Part shown: positions 26,279 through 35,075 of the stretch, one piece after another | How positions within the stretch are numbered: position 1 is the stretch's first letter | Layout: the number at the start of each line of letters is the position of its first letter | Assembly (NCBI RefSeq): GCF_003729955.1 | Contig: NZ_RJTX01000001.1 | Location: 1,302,001 to 1,366,000, forward strand | Direction of reading: 5' to 3' | From: Chryseobacterium daecheongense | GTDB taxonomy: Bacteria > Bacteroidota > Bacteroidia > Flavobacteriales > Weeksellaceae | DNA length: 64,000 nucleotides | Position numbers and translations under genes: made by a program | The notes under the pieces: generated by a model | Told to the model about the DNA's origin: nothing | The model's input: only the letters and a program-made list of their open reading frames with translations | The model's database searches: none

Positions 26279-26938
26279 ATGAGCTCAAACCCAATAAAAG
26301 TGATTCTTACCGGAGCTACCGGAATGGTTGGTGAAGGTGTTTTAATGGAATGTCTTGAAAATCCTGCCGTTTCAGAGGTTTTATCGATCAGCAGAAAACC
26401 GTCTGGAAAAAAGCATGCTAAACTCAAAGAGTATATTGTTTCGGACTTCCTGAAAAATGACCTGAACGATACCAGTTTAAAGGGATATGATGCCTGCTTT
26501 TTCTGTGCAGGAATCAGCAGTATGGGAATGAGTGAAGAAGAATATACCAAAATTACCTACGACACTACCCTTCATTTTGCCAAAGCTGTGCTAGAACAAA
26601 ACCCTGAAATGGTTTTCAATTATGTTTCAGGGAAACATACAGACAGCAGTGAAAGCAGCAAACTGATGTGGGCACGCGTTAAAGGAAAAACAGAAAATGA
26701 TCTGAAAAAACTTGGTTTTAAAGCAGTTTATAACTTCCGCCCGGGATTCATGAAACCTGTTGAAGGACAAACCAACGTTAAATGGTTTTTCAAACCGTTT
26801 ATCTGGTTCTTTCCTGTTTTTTTACCATCACAGTCTTTAACACTCCACCAGGTTGGGAAAGCCATGATCAATGCTGTACGGAAAGGATACCCGACTTCCA
26901 CTTTAGAAATTCATGACATTAAAAACTTAGCCATATGA
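26279..26938 (+). CDS. Atypical SDR / NAD-dependent epimerase-like protein
   Basis: 219 residues. LTGATGMVGEGVL near residues 10-22 is the NAD(P)-binding glycine loop of the atypical SDR or oxidoreductase HTATIP2-like group, and YVSGKHTDSS and NFRPGFMKP follow in the right places. The Tyr-x3-Lys pair is not obvious, as is common in this group. Substrate unknown. It overlaps the next small gene by four bases (ATGA), so they form a coupled pair. Confidence 0.82.
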   Translation: MSSNPIKVILTGATGMVGEGVLMECLENPAVSEVLSISRKPSGKKHAKLKEYIVSDFLKNDLNDTSLKGYDACFFCAGISSMGMSEEEYTKITYDTTLHFAKAVLEQNPEMVFNYVSGKHTDSSESSKLMWARVKGKTENDLKKLGFKAVYNFRPGFMKPVEGQTNVKWFFKPFIWFFPVFLPSQSLTLHQVGKAMINAVRKGYPTSTLEIHDIKNLAI

Positions 26939-27108
26939 AAGAAATGCTTAAAAGAATTGGATGGGTTGCCCTTATTTTAATCATCATAACGGCAATTTCA
27001 GGGTTTCTTTACACCCAAAAGTATCAGTCTGAAAAAAGTTTGATGGGAAAAATACAACATCAATCTTTAAAAAAAATGGTTCCTAAAAAAGCAATCAAAT
27101 CCCATTGA
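26935..27108 (+). CDS. 57-residue single-span membrane protein
   Basis: ATG at 26935, TGA at 27106-27108. It starts inside the preceding stop (ATGA). A short basic start is followed by one membrane helix, GWVALILIIITAISGFLYTQ (about residues 9-28), and a lysine-rich tail. No recognised family. The overlap with the dehydrogenase gene and the single well-placed helix make it a credible small protein, perhaps anchoring or modulating its partner; that is inference. Confidence 0.6.
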   Translation: MKEMLKRIGWVALILIIITAISGFLYTQKYQSEKSLMGKIQHQSLKKMVPKKAIKSH

Positions 27109-27207
27109 TGAATATAAAGAGTACATTTTATTAAACATTTATTAAAATTCGCTTAAAATATTTACGGAGTATAAAGTTCATTTTTGCATAAACTTAATTG
27201 TGTAGAA

Positions 27208-30200
27208 ATGATTAACAACTACTTGTTAAAAACGTCTGTAGCCGCAGCATTTTTCATTCAAGGCGGACTCTTCGGGCAGTCTCTTATCCACTATTGGAAT
27301 TTTAATAATAATGCTTCTGAAACCGCTATTACAACACCAGCCTCGTCTATGGTCAGTGGCTCATCGCTGATCGCGGTTGCAGGGGGAGCGAGTGTCATAG
27401 ATCCGGCGGGTGGAACCGGGCAAAATTTCAATATTGCCAATTTGAACGCCAGAAATGGTGATGCTGCGGGGACGCATTTGCGTTTCAACAATCCTATTGG
27501 TGGAGCTTTACAATTCTCTCTTCCCACTACCGGGTACAACAATATTGTGGTGAAGTTCACTACAAGAAGATCCGGCTCAGGAGCAGGAACCCAAAGCTGG
27601 TCTTACTCAACGGACGGAACCACTTTTATCCCTTACCAAACAGTGACTCCATTGGATGCCGATCCTCAATTAATTACATTTGATTTTTCATCTTTTTCAG
27701 GAGTCGCCAACAACCCGAACTTTAAATTAAAGGTCGAATTCTCTGCCGGAGCGGGTGGAACTGTAGGAAATAACCGGTTTGATAACTTTACGGTAGATGC
27801 AACGACAACAGGCACCGTTGACACTACTCCACCTACAGTTACGTATCTTCCTTTAAATAACACTAATAATGCTTCAACTACTGTCAATCCTACAATTACT
27901 TTTAATGAGAATGTAAGATTAATAGATAATTCAGCGATCAACGATTCTAATGCACAAAATCTTGTTGAATTCCGTTTAGGAAATTCTTCCGGTTCTCAAG
28001 TTCCCTTTACTACTCTTTTCAGTAATAACAAAATCACGGTAATCCCGACCGGAGGTTTGGTTCCCAATCAAGCTTATTATTTAGCTCTAAAACCGAATAT
28101 GGTTGAAGATCTAAGCGATAATGCCGTTACCGCATCCACTTCCAGCACATTCACTACAGCCGGAACTTCCATTTCTTGGGAGAAGAACTTCGTGAAAGTA
28201 GATGAAAATGCAGGAAATTTAAATTTTAAAATTAACGTCAATAATCCGGCGACTTCATCTGTTAATTTAGTAGTAAAGCCAGCGCCTTATAGTACAGCCA
28301 ACAGCAGTGATTTCACTTTAGCCAGCCAGACTATTAATTTCACGTCTTCCACAAACAGCTATACAGTAAACATTCCTATTATTGATGATACTTTAGAGGA
28401 ACAACATGCGGAATATTTTGTAGTGAGCCTTGAAAATCCAACCGGAGCAATTATTTCCGGGGACAACTCTGCAACCATTTATATTGTTGATAATGATAAG
28501 CAGGCTCCTGCTCCTTCCCATCAGATTCAACTGAATTATATCGGAAGCTTTGATCCTTCGGGAAGCAATAACAGTTCTACAGAGATTGTCGTTCATGATC
28601 CTGCAAGCCAAAAACTTTTTACCATCAGTTCTTTAACGGACGTTTTCGATATCATTAATTTCAGCAATCCTACAGCTCCGTCGGTAATTCAAACTGTGAA
28701 TATGGCACCTTATGGAGGAATTACAAGTATTGCCGTGAAAAACGGAATCGTAGCCGTTTCTTCTCCTAATTCTAATCCTCAGCAAAATGGTTCGGTGGTT
28801 TTCTTCGATACCAACGGGACTTTCCTGAAGCAGGTTACTGTGGGAGCTTTACCGGATATGATCACTTTCACTCCGGATGGCACAAAGGTGATTACAGCCA
28901 ACGAAGGAGAACCGAATGATGCTTATACCGTAGATCCGGAAGGAACCATCAGCATTATTGATATTTCAGGAGGAGTGAACAATCTTACGCAAAGTAATGT
29001 AACGACTCTTAATTTTAATAGTTTTGATTCTCAACTGGCTGCTTTAACAGCAACAGGATTAAGAAAAGTAAGAACAGCCAATACCCTTTCCCAGGATTTA
29101 GAGCCTGAATATGTTACGGTAAGTTCAGACAGTCAGAAAGCATGGGTTACACTCCAGGAAAACAATGCCATTGCAGAAGTGAATTTGGCTACCAAAACAA
29201 TCACAGGAATTTGGGGATTAGGCAAAAAAGATATGAGTCTGCCAGGAAATGGTTTTGATGCCTCCGATAATAACGGCGAAGTTGTTATTGCCAATTGGCC
29301 TGTTAAAGCATATTATATGCCGGATGCATTACAGAACTACAAAATTGGTGGTACTAATTATATTGTAACCGCTAATGAAGGGGATGAAAAAGATTTATCC
29401 GGTTTCAGCGAAAGGACGACTGTGGGAGCGAGCAGTTATACTTTAGATCCTGCAATCTTCCCTAATTCTTCTGTTTTAAAAGCTTCTCATAATTTGGGAA
29501 GATTCAGAGTTACCAGTGTGAACGGGAATACAGACGGAGATAATGAATATGAGGAAATCTATGCATTAGGAGCCCGTTCATTCTCCATTTTCAATGCAGA
29601 TACCCAACAAATCGTTTATGACAGCGGAGACCGATTTGAAAGATATATTGCAGCCAGTCACCCTTTGATTTTCAATACCGATAATGAATCCAACGGAACT
29701 AAAAACAGAAGCCGTGCCAAAGGACCTGAACCGGAAGGAGTCGCTTTAGGAACAATCAACGGGCAAACGTATGCTTTTATTACATTAGAAAGAACCGGAG
29801 GGGTAATGGTATATAATATTACAGATCCGAACAACCCTACTTTCACCAATTATAAGCATTCGCGTTCAACATCCGCATTCGGAGGGGATAACGGCCCGGA
29901 AGGAATCATTTACATTGCTCCTGAAAACTCTGCTACCGGAAAAGGATATGTTGTGATTGCCAATGAGATCAGCGGAACATTATCCATATATGAAATTGCG
30001 TCTGCCACATTAGGAACAGGAGAGATCAAAACGGAAAAAACGACATTCAATATTTTCCCGAATCCGGTTGCTAAAGGAAATACGTTATACTTCAACAGAG
30101 CACAGGATTATGAATTGTACGATATGTCCGGAAAACTGATCCGAAAAGAGAAAAATGCTTTGACAATAGATACTATTCATCTTTCTACAGGAGTTTATCT

Positions 30201-30246
30201 TGTTAAAACTTCGGAAGGACATGTGAAAAGAGTTATTGTAAAGTAA
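27208..30246 (+). CDS. Secreted choice-of-anchor-I protein with T9SS sorting signal
   Basis: 1012 residues from the ATG at 27208; a TTG eight codons earlier is less likely. Order: signal peptide, an N-terminal beta-sandwich of about 170 residues (LIHYWNFNNNA), a bacterial Ig-like domain (TTPPTVTYLPLNN), a Calx-beta-type domain (FVKVDENAGNLNFKIN), then a large beta-propeller-like domain of the choice-of-anchor-I family (VTANEGEPNDAYTVDPEGT, GPEPEGVALG), and a type A T9SS C-terminal domain starting FNIFPNPV and ending VKRVIVK. The protein should be exported across the outer membrane by T9SS and attached to or released from the cell surface. Ligand or enzyme activity unknown. Confidence 0.88.
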   Translation: MINNYLLKTSVAAAFFIQGGLFGQSLIHYWNFNNNASETAITTPASSMVSGSSLIAVAGGASVIDPAGGTGQNFNIANLNARNGDAAGTHLRFNNPIGGALQFSLPTTGYNNIVVKFTTRRSGSGAGTQSWSYSTDGTTFIPYQTVTPLDADPQLITFDFSSFSGVANNPNFKLKVEFSAGAGGTVGNNRFDNFTVDATTTGTVDTTPPTVTYLPLNNTNNASTTVNPTITFNENVRLIDNSAINDSNAQNLVEFRLGNSSGSQVPFTTLFSNNKITVIPTGGLVPNQAYYLALKPNMVEDLSDNAVTASTSSTFTTAGTSISWEKNFVKVDENAGNLNFKINVNNPATSSVNLVVKPAPYSTANSSDFTLASQTINFTSSTNSYTVNIPIIDDTLEEQHAEYFVVSLENPTGAIISGDNSATIYIVDNDKQAPAPSHQIQLNYIGSFDPSGSNNSSTEIVVHDPASQKLFTISSLTDVFDIINFSNPTAPSVIQTVNMAPYGGITSIAVKNGIVAVSSPNSNPQQNGSVVFFDTNGTFLKQVTVGALPDMITFTPDGTKVITANEGEPNDAYTVDPEGTISIIDISGGVNNLTQSNVTTLNFNSFDSQLAALTATGLRKVRTANTLSQDLEPEYVTVSSDSQKAWVTLQENNAIAEVNLATKTITGIWGLGKKDMSLPGNGFDASDNNGEVVIANWPVKAYYMPDALQNYKIGGTNYIVTANEGDEKDLSGFSERTTVGASSYTLDPAIFPNSSVLKASHNLGRFRVTSVNGNTDGDNEYEEIYALGARSFSIFNADTQQIVYDSGDRFERYIAASHPLIFNTDNESNGTKNRSRAKGPEPEGVALGTINGQTYAFITLERTGGVMVYNITDPNNPTFTNYKHSRSTSAFGGDNGPEGIIYIAPENSATGKGYVVIANEISGTLSIYEIASATLGTGEIKTEKTTFNIFPNPVAKGNTLYFNRAQDYELYDMSGKLIRKEKNALTIDTIHLSTGVYLVKTSEGHVKRVIVK

Positions 30247-30266
30247 TATAGTTTTATTTAGTTGAT

Positions 30267-30300
30267 AAGGCCTCAGGTTTTTCTGGGGCTTTATTTATGG
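30267..30300 (+). terminator. Terminator after the T9SS cargo protein
   Basis: AAGGCCTCAG pairs with CTGGGGCTTT (two wobble pairs) across GTTTTT, followed by a T-rich stretch. Confidence 0.75.
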
Positions 30301-30334
30301 AAAATGATTAGATTTAGATTTTAATAGTTAAAGT

Positions 30335-31048
30335 ATGTTTGGTTTTGGACTTGATACGGGATATTGCCCTAAAATTATTTCTTATATTGATAATGTAAAA
30401 AATCTTGAAAGCAACAAATCTAATCTTGTTTATCGGCTATTACACTTAATCAATATCGATAATATTGAAACTTTTAAGGCTGAAATAGAAAGATCATCCA
30501 GAATTTACAACAATCAAGGCTTCATTTATTTACTTGATCAAGATCAAACAATTGTAAGCAATACTTTTATCAGCAATATTAAAATAATTAAATCCCAAAA
30601 GAATAATATTACAATTAGTGGTTTTGTTTGGCATCATCCTAAAGGTTATCATAAAGCCTTGATGATGAAGCTAAAAAATGAAATTATTGAAAAAAAAGCT
30701 TGGAAAAATTTACAAAAAGATGAATTACAAGGCTGGCTTGTTCAAGCTCTGCATTCTATGAATACAACTTCTGTTAAAGAAAATATTAAAATTCTGATTG
30801 ACGGGAACGAATTTCACAATTTAGATGAGTTTTATTGTACTATCGGAGAAGAAGTAAATGGTGTTGGTGGTTATTTTGGGAGAAATTTACATGCTTTGGA
30901 AGATTGTTTCAATGGTGACTTTGGTGTAAAATCAATTTCAGAATTAACGTGGAGGAATCATAAGAAAAGTAAGGGACTTTTTAAAAGTAAATTTGATAGA
31001 ATAATAGAAATTTTTGAACGGTATGACGTAAAGATTTCGTTAATGTAA
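30335..31048 (+). CDS. Protein with C-terminal barstar-like domain
   Basis: 237 residues, cytosolic. Residues 150-237 read as barstar, the inhibitor of barnase-type RNases: a first strand IKILIDGNEF, then HNLDEFY and the signature YFGRNLHALEDC at 180-191. Aligned on barstar, Asp39 is kept (Asp190) while Asp35 is His186 and Trp38 is Glu189. The first 150 residues are an unrecognised domain. Barstar-like proteins serve as immunity proteins to toxin nucleases, but no such toxin gene is adjacent. It stands alone on the plus strand, converging on the terpene synthases. Confidence 0.72.
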   Translation: MFGFGLDTGYCPKIISYIDNVKNLESNKSNLVYRLLHLINIDNIETFKAEIERSSRIYNNQGFIYLLDQDQTIVSNTFISNIKIIKSQKNNITISGFVWHHPKGYHKALMMKLKNEIIEKKAWKNLQKDELQGWLVQALHSMNTTSVKENIKILIDGNEFHNLDEFYCTIGEEVNGVGGYFGRNLHALEDCFNGDFGVKSISELTWRNHKKSKGLFKSKFDRIIEIFERYDVKISLM

Positions 31049-31059
31049 TTCTTCATCAT

Positions 31060-31086
31060 AAAAAAGACAGGCCAAAGACCTGTCTT
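31060..31086 (-). terminator. Terminator of the terpene synthase operon
   Basis: Stem AAGACAGG with CCTGTCTT and loop CCAAAGA; on the minus strand the stem is followed by a six-base T-run. A near-copy is found at 33475-33512. Confidence 0.85.
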
Positions 31087-31103
31087 AAAAAATATATCTA
31101 GTG

Positions 31104-32102
31104 CTACTTGTTTAAGTTTCTGCTAATTTCCGGCCATGCAAACCCAACTCCTCCGTGCCGGTATCTTTCAGTTTCCAGATAAAAAGAATTCACTCCCTGA
31201 AGTCCAACTCCGGCATAATAAACAAATTTATCTATGTGCTCCTGATATTCACCAAATTCACGATACTCCGCATGTAAAGCAAGCACTTTACTCAATTCTT
31301 CATCATGGATACGGGATGCCTGAGAGCACGCATCCTTTAATGAAAGGTTATATTCCTGCTGCAATACAAAAACCAGATTAAAGACCTCAGTTCCTTTTGC
31401 CATTTCTTTCGGCAGGGAATGAATGTCATTTTGCCATGCAACAATCCGGGTCATATAAGATATTATTTTTTGAACAACAATATGCTCAAAAATATGTTCC
31501 GGCAATACAAGACCCGATTCAATCTCACCAAAGATCAGATAAGGGCGCATTAAAACAGAATATTCACGAATCGTTTTAAAGAGTGTCAGTGATGGTGGAC
31601 GTTGTGCTATTTTATAAGGATACTCCAATTCAATACCATACCTAAAGGATTGATAAAAATAGTAAATAAAACGATCAACCCATAATTCAGGCATTAAAGC
31701 ACGGAATTCATCCCTTATCAATGCCATTTGCTGATAAAGCGCATTTTCTTCCGGTCTTGGTTGAGCTCCTTTTAGAATATCCACACAACGTACCCGTAAC
31801 TGTTGAATCTCCTCTAAGGACGAATGCTCTATTTGATCGTCAAGAGCAACATATTGGAGCATAAATCTGTTACAGGGAATACTTTGCTCATAGGTTAAAT
31901 CTGGCCACATGCGTGCTGTGCACATATGTAACCTCATCTTCTTATAAGTTTCACGTTGCTTTTCTGTCAGGAAAGTATACTCATTGTCAATCCACCCATC
32001 CATATCTTTTCCCATTTGTTCTGCATGGGGATTAATGAGATCAGGCCAAGGATAATAACCAAGTGGCAGGTAATCTTTTGAACTATATTCTTCTGGTTTC
32101 AT
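31104..32102 (-). CDS. Class I terpene synthase (distal gene)
   Basis: 332 residues, typical length for bacterial class I terpene cyclases. Aspartate-rich motif DDQIE at 88-92; NSE triad complete as NDIHSLPKE (Asn225, Ser229, Glu233); pyrophosphate-sensor Arg179 exactly 46 residues before Asn225; and the Arg313-Tyr314 pair in ETERYRHG. These residues bind three Mg ions and the diphosphate of a linear prenyl substrate. The product (sesqui- or diterpene) cannot be read from sequence. It lies 46 bases downstream of a second, divergent paralogue; no prenyltransferase or modifying enzyme is adjacent. Confidence 0.93.
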   Translation of the reverse strand: MKPEEYSSKDYLPLGYYPWPDLINPHAEQMGKDMDGWIDNEYTFLTEKQRETYKKMRLHMCTARMWPDLTYEQSIPCNRFMLQYVALDDQIEHSSLEEIQQLRVRCVDILKGAQPRPEENALYQQMALIRDEFRALMPELWVDRFIYYFYQSFRYGIELEYPYKIAQRPPSLTLFKTIREYSVLMRPYLIFGEIESGLVLPEHIFEHIVVQKIISYMTRIVAWQNDIHSLPKEMAKGTEVFNLVFVLQQEYNLSLKDACSQASRIHDEELSKVLALHAEYREFGEYQEHIDKFVYYAGVGLQGVNSFYLETERYRHGGVGFAWPEISRNLNK

Positions 32103-32148
32103 TTTTATTTAAATTTTAAGTTTTGTGATATATACACGAGTTATAAAC

Positions 32149-33195
32149 TTATTTTTCTTTAACATCATTTATATTTGATCCTGTTTTTATATTCAATTTT
32201 TTCCGAAGTTCCGTAGCATCAGGAAAATCCATAGCGTTATAACGCTCCAGTTTTGTAGATACATTCTTCCATCCACTTAATACCATACTCATATAATGCA
32301 CCCAGTTAACTACCGCATCCTGCCATATGCCAAAATCGGGTAATGAAGCCTGTAGGGCAAGAAACTCTTTAAGATCTTCATTGTGGAGTCGTAAATCTTC
32401 CAGACAAGCCTCTTTCAAAGACATCTGACGTTCATTTTGGATTACTTTTACGATATTATAGTAAATACTTCCGGTTGCCTCGTCTTTCAATACTGATTGC
32501 ACTTCATTGAAAAAAGTAACAAGATGACATGCTAATGCCTGTAAACGGCAGATTACGGGGTGTTCATGTATTTCAGAAGGCAAAGTAACACCCGTTTCTA
32601 CCTCTGTAAGTTGCAGAAAAGGATAGAGACATATGGAGTTTTCCCGCAAAGCAATACACTCTGCCACACTAGGGTAGATTTTATTTTTCTTGTATTCCAA
32701 CTCGGTTTTAAGCCCGGTAAAATACCTGCTAATCATCCGTATAAAGCGAGAGAGCGATTCCTGTGGAATAAACTGCAAAAGTTCTTGTCTTAATGAAGCC
32801 AGCATAGCTCCTAAAGGTATTTCTGATTCTGATACACCCAGCTCACCATTTAATATAGCAATTGATTGATTATGTATATATTGAATGTCGTCAGGGTCAC
32901 TTTCTTCATAAAGATCATCATTATACAAGGTCCAAAGCATAAGCCTGCAAATAGGTTTGAATCTTTCAAATGATGCTGTAGGAAACCATTGAGCAGCAAT
33001 GTGGGCTGTTTTGGTTTTTTTGTACTTTTTGCGAATTTCGGGATTCTTTTCGTAAAGCCATAAATATTCTCCGTCAATCCATTGATTCTCTGTAATCTCT
33101 TGCAGTTGTTCTGCGTATGGATTTTTTAGTGTTGGGAAAGGGTACCTGAATTGTTTGTAAAGCAATTCAAGAGTACTAAAATTTTCAGTGTTCAT
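32149..33195 (-). CDS. Class I terpene synthase with altered NSE triad (proximal gene)
   Basis: 348 residues. It has the DDLYE aspartate motif at 93-97, sensor Arg184 exactly 46 residues before Asn230, and the Arg318-Tyr319 pair. The metal triad reads NEVQSVLKD: Asn230 and Ser234 are standard but the third ligand is Asp238 instead of Glu and the residue after Asn is Glu instead of Asp. Clearly a homologue of the downstream synthase though distant in sequence. Probably the first gene of a two-gene operon. Still likely catalytic, since Asp can bind Mg, but its chemistry may differ. Confidence 0.88.
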   Translation of the reverse strand: MNTENFSTLELLYKQFRYPFPTLKNPYAEQLQEITENQWIDGEYLWLYEKNPEIRKKYKKTKTAHIAAQWFPTASFERFKPICRLMLWTLYNDDLYEESDPDDIQYIHNQSIAILNGELGVSESEIPLGAMLASLRQELLQFIPQESLSRFIRMISRYFTGLKTELEYKKNKIYPSVAECIALRENSICLYPFLQLTEVETGVTLPSEIHEHPVICRLQALACHLVTFFNEVQSVLKDEATGSIYYNIVKVIQNERQMSLKEACLEDLRLHNEDLKEFLALQASLPDFGIWQDAVVNWVHYMSMVLSGWKNVSTKLERYNAMDFPDATELRKKLNIKTGSNINDVKEK

Positions 33196-33525
33196 GATTT
33201 GATAATTTGGTTTTTAGTTTTGAACACTAATATACTATTTATATTGATTGATTTTATATTTATTTCACGAAAATTTGATATATACACAATCATAATCGAT
33301 TGACAATAAAAACAATACAAAACATAATTTTGTTTTATCTAATTTAAACTATGCTTCATTTAATTAAATTTATTTGCCCTTGAAGGCCGGCCCAAAATAA
33401 ATTATGAAAATATTTTTGAATATTCTCTCTATAAATTAAGGTGAAATAGTAGATAATATTTCCTTGATTAAACAAAAAAAGACAGGTCTTTGACCTGTCT
33501 CAAAAAATATATTTATTGTTATTTT
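33196..33525. other. 330-base intergenic region upstream of the terpene operon
   Basis: AT-rich leader of the terpene synthase operon and the nfu downstream end. It contains TGATATATACAC (33276-33287), a motif repeated at 32126-32137 before the second synthase, and the hairpin repeat at 33475-33512. No consensus TAnnTTTG box is seen for the terpene operon on the minus strand and I find no further gene. Confidence 0.5.
33475..33512 (-). terminator. Terminator after nfu, near-copy of the 31060 hairpin
   Basis: GACAGG-TCTTTGA-CCTGTC with a seven-base A-run (T-run on the minus strand) and the flanking AAAAAATATAT. The flanks match the copy at 31060-31097 in direct orientation; the loop matches its reverse complement. 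Confidence 0.85.
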
Positions 33526-33774
33526 TTACTCTACGCTTATTACTTTTTCAATTTCCGGAGCGTGTTGCTTAATCGTATTCTCAACGCCTAATTTCAGGGT
33601 TGAAAAATTCAGTGAGCACCCGGAACAGTTTCCTAACAGCTTTACAAAAACCTGATTATCCTTCACATCGATAAGCTCAATATCTCCGCCATCTTTATTC
33701 AGAAACGGTCGGATGCTATCCAGAGCTTCCATTACTCTTGTTACTGTATCTTCGTGTGTTATGTTTGTTTCCAT
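33526..33774 (-). CDS. NifU C-terminal-domain iron-sulfur scaffold (Nfu)
   Basis: 82 residues, just the Nfu domain. The CSGCS pair of cysteines in LLGNCSGCSLNF bridges a 4Fe-4S cluster between two subunits, and the N-terminal IRPFLNKDGGDIELI is the family opening. It carries clusters to target enzymes. The gene lies 44 bases downstream of mrp on the same strand, so assembly factor and carrier are co-expressed. Confidence 0.94.
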   Translation of the reverse strand: METNITHEDTVTRVMEALDSIRPFLNKDGGDIELIDVKDNQVFVKLLGNCSGCSLNFSTLKLGVENTIKQHAPEIEKVISVE

Positions 33775-33818
33775 ATTTTTCTGTTCAATTCGGTTTTTCC
33801 AAATCTTATTGAATGTAA

Positions 33819-34928
33819 TTACTTTTTAGCTTTCGGCGAGCATCCCGCCATTGTTGTAATCTTTACCGCTTCTGTAGGAGGAAGATTTTTATTTCTTTCC
33901 ACCAAGCTTTCTACCATTTTTCTAGCCGTCTCCGTATAGATATCTGCAATTTTAGAATTTTCCTGTAGAGCAGCCGGCCTTCCTACATCTCCAGCTTCTC
34001 TGATGCTTTGAATCAATGGAATCTCTCCTAATACAGGAATTCCCAAATCCTCCGCCAAATATTGCGCTCCCTGGTTTCCAAAGATATAATATTTATTGTC
34101 CGGTAATTCTTCTGGTGTAAAATACGCCATATTTTCGATTAATCCAAGAACCGGAATATTAATGCTTTCCATCTGGAACATCGCAATACCTTTTCTTACG
34201 TCTGCCAAAGCCACGTGTTGAGGTGTACTTACAATTACCGCTCCTGTTACAGGAACTTCCTGGATGATGGATAAGTGAATATCTCCTGTTCCCGGAGGAA
34301 GATCGATCAATAAGAAATCCAACTCTCCCCACGCTGCATCTCTGATCATCTGATTCAATGCTTTTGAAGCCATCGGACCTCTCCAAACCACCGCTTGATT
34401 AGCTCCTGAAAAATATCCTATGGAAAGCATTTTTACCCCATAATTTTCAATCGGTTTCATTAAATTTTTTCCGCCTACCTCCACTGAAATCGGTTTCTGA
34501 CCCTCCGTATCGAACATAGTAGGAACAGACGGACCATAAATATCCGCATCCAATAATCCTACTTTAAAGCCCATTTTTGCTAAAGTAACTGCCATATTTG
34601 CAGATACTGTAGATTTTCCTACTCCCCCTTTTCCGGAAGCAATGGCTATAATATTTTGAATTCCAGGAATTTGTTTCCCTTTGATCTGGCTTTGCTGAAT
34701 TTCGCTAGGCTCCGGAGAAACAATTTTGAGTTTCAAATGAACATGCTCTCCAAACTCACTCGCAAAAGCCTGCTTCATCGCCGCTTCCAGCTTTTTCTTT
34801 TCGTGCATTGCCGGTGAATGTGCTGTCATATCAATATACACATCATCACCCATGATCTGAAGATTATTCACTAAATCATCAACTTCTATCTCTTTAAGGA
34901 AATTCTGAACCTTTTCTTTCGTCAACAT
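33819..34928 (-). CDS. Mrp/NBP35-type iron-sulfur cluster carrier ATPase
   Basis: 369 residues. A MIP18/DUF59-like N-terminal domain (about 1-75) precedes the P-loop ATPase with a deviant Walker A, SGKGGVGKST, then DADIYGPSVP and IDLPPGTGD. The CxxC pair used by E. coli Mrp to hold the cluster is absent: the segment reads MAYFTPEELPDNKYYIFG, as in other Bacteroidota members; a lone cysteine is near the C-terminus. Probably transfers Fe-S clusters together with the Nfu protein downstream. A -7 box TAAATTTG lies at 34948-34955 on the minus strand. Confidence 0.93.
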   Translation of the reverse strand: MLTKEKVQNFLKEIEVDDLVNNLQIMGDDVYIDMTAHSPAMHEKKKLEAAMKQAFASEFGEHVHLKLKIVSPEPSEIQQSQIKGKQIPGIQNIIAIASGKGGVGKSTVSANMAVTLAKMGFKVGLLDADIYGPSVPTMFDTEGQKPISVEVGGKNLMKPIENYGVKMLSIGYFSGANQAVVWRGPMASKALNQMIRDAAWGELDFLLIDLPPGTGDIHLSIIQEVPVTGAVIVSTPQHVALADVRKGIAMFQMESINIPVLGLIENMAYFTPEELPDNKYYIFGNQGAQYLAEDLGIPVLGEIPLIQSIREAGDVGRPAALQENSKIADIYTETARKMVESLVERNKNLPPTEAVKITTMAGCSPKAKK

Positions 34929-34947
34929 AAACTAAAATAAATGTCTA

Positions 34948-34955
34948 CAAATTTA
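34948..34955 (-). promoter_or_regulatory. -7 box of the mrp-nfu operon
   Basis: TAAATTTG on the minus strand, 19 bases before the mrp start codon. Confidence 0.6.
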
Positions 34956-35075
34956 CGGATTTTTTCGATAGTTTAGAATCAATAAAATCTATAACATCAG
35001 GTGATAAATCACATCGTTATAATTTTTTATATTTATTTTCTTGTCATTACTTTAATTGCTTTATAAATCAACACA

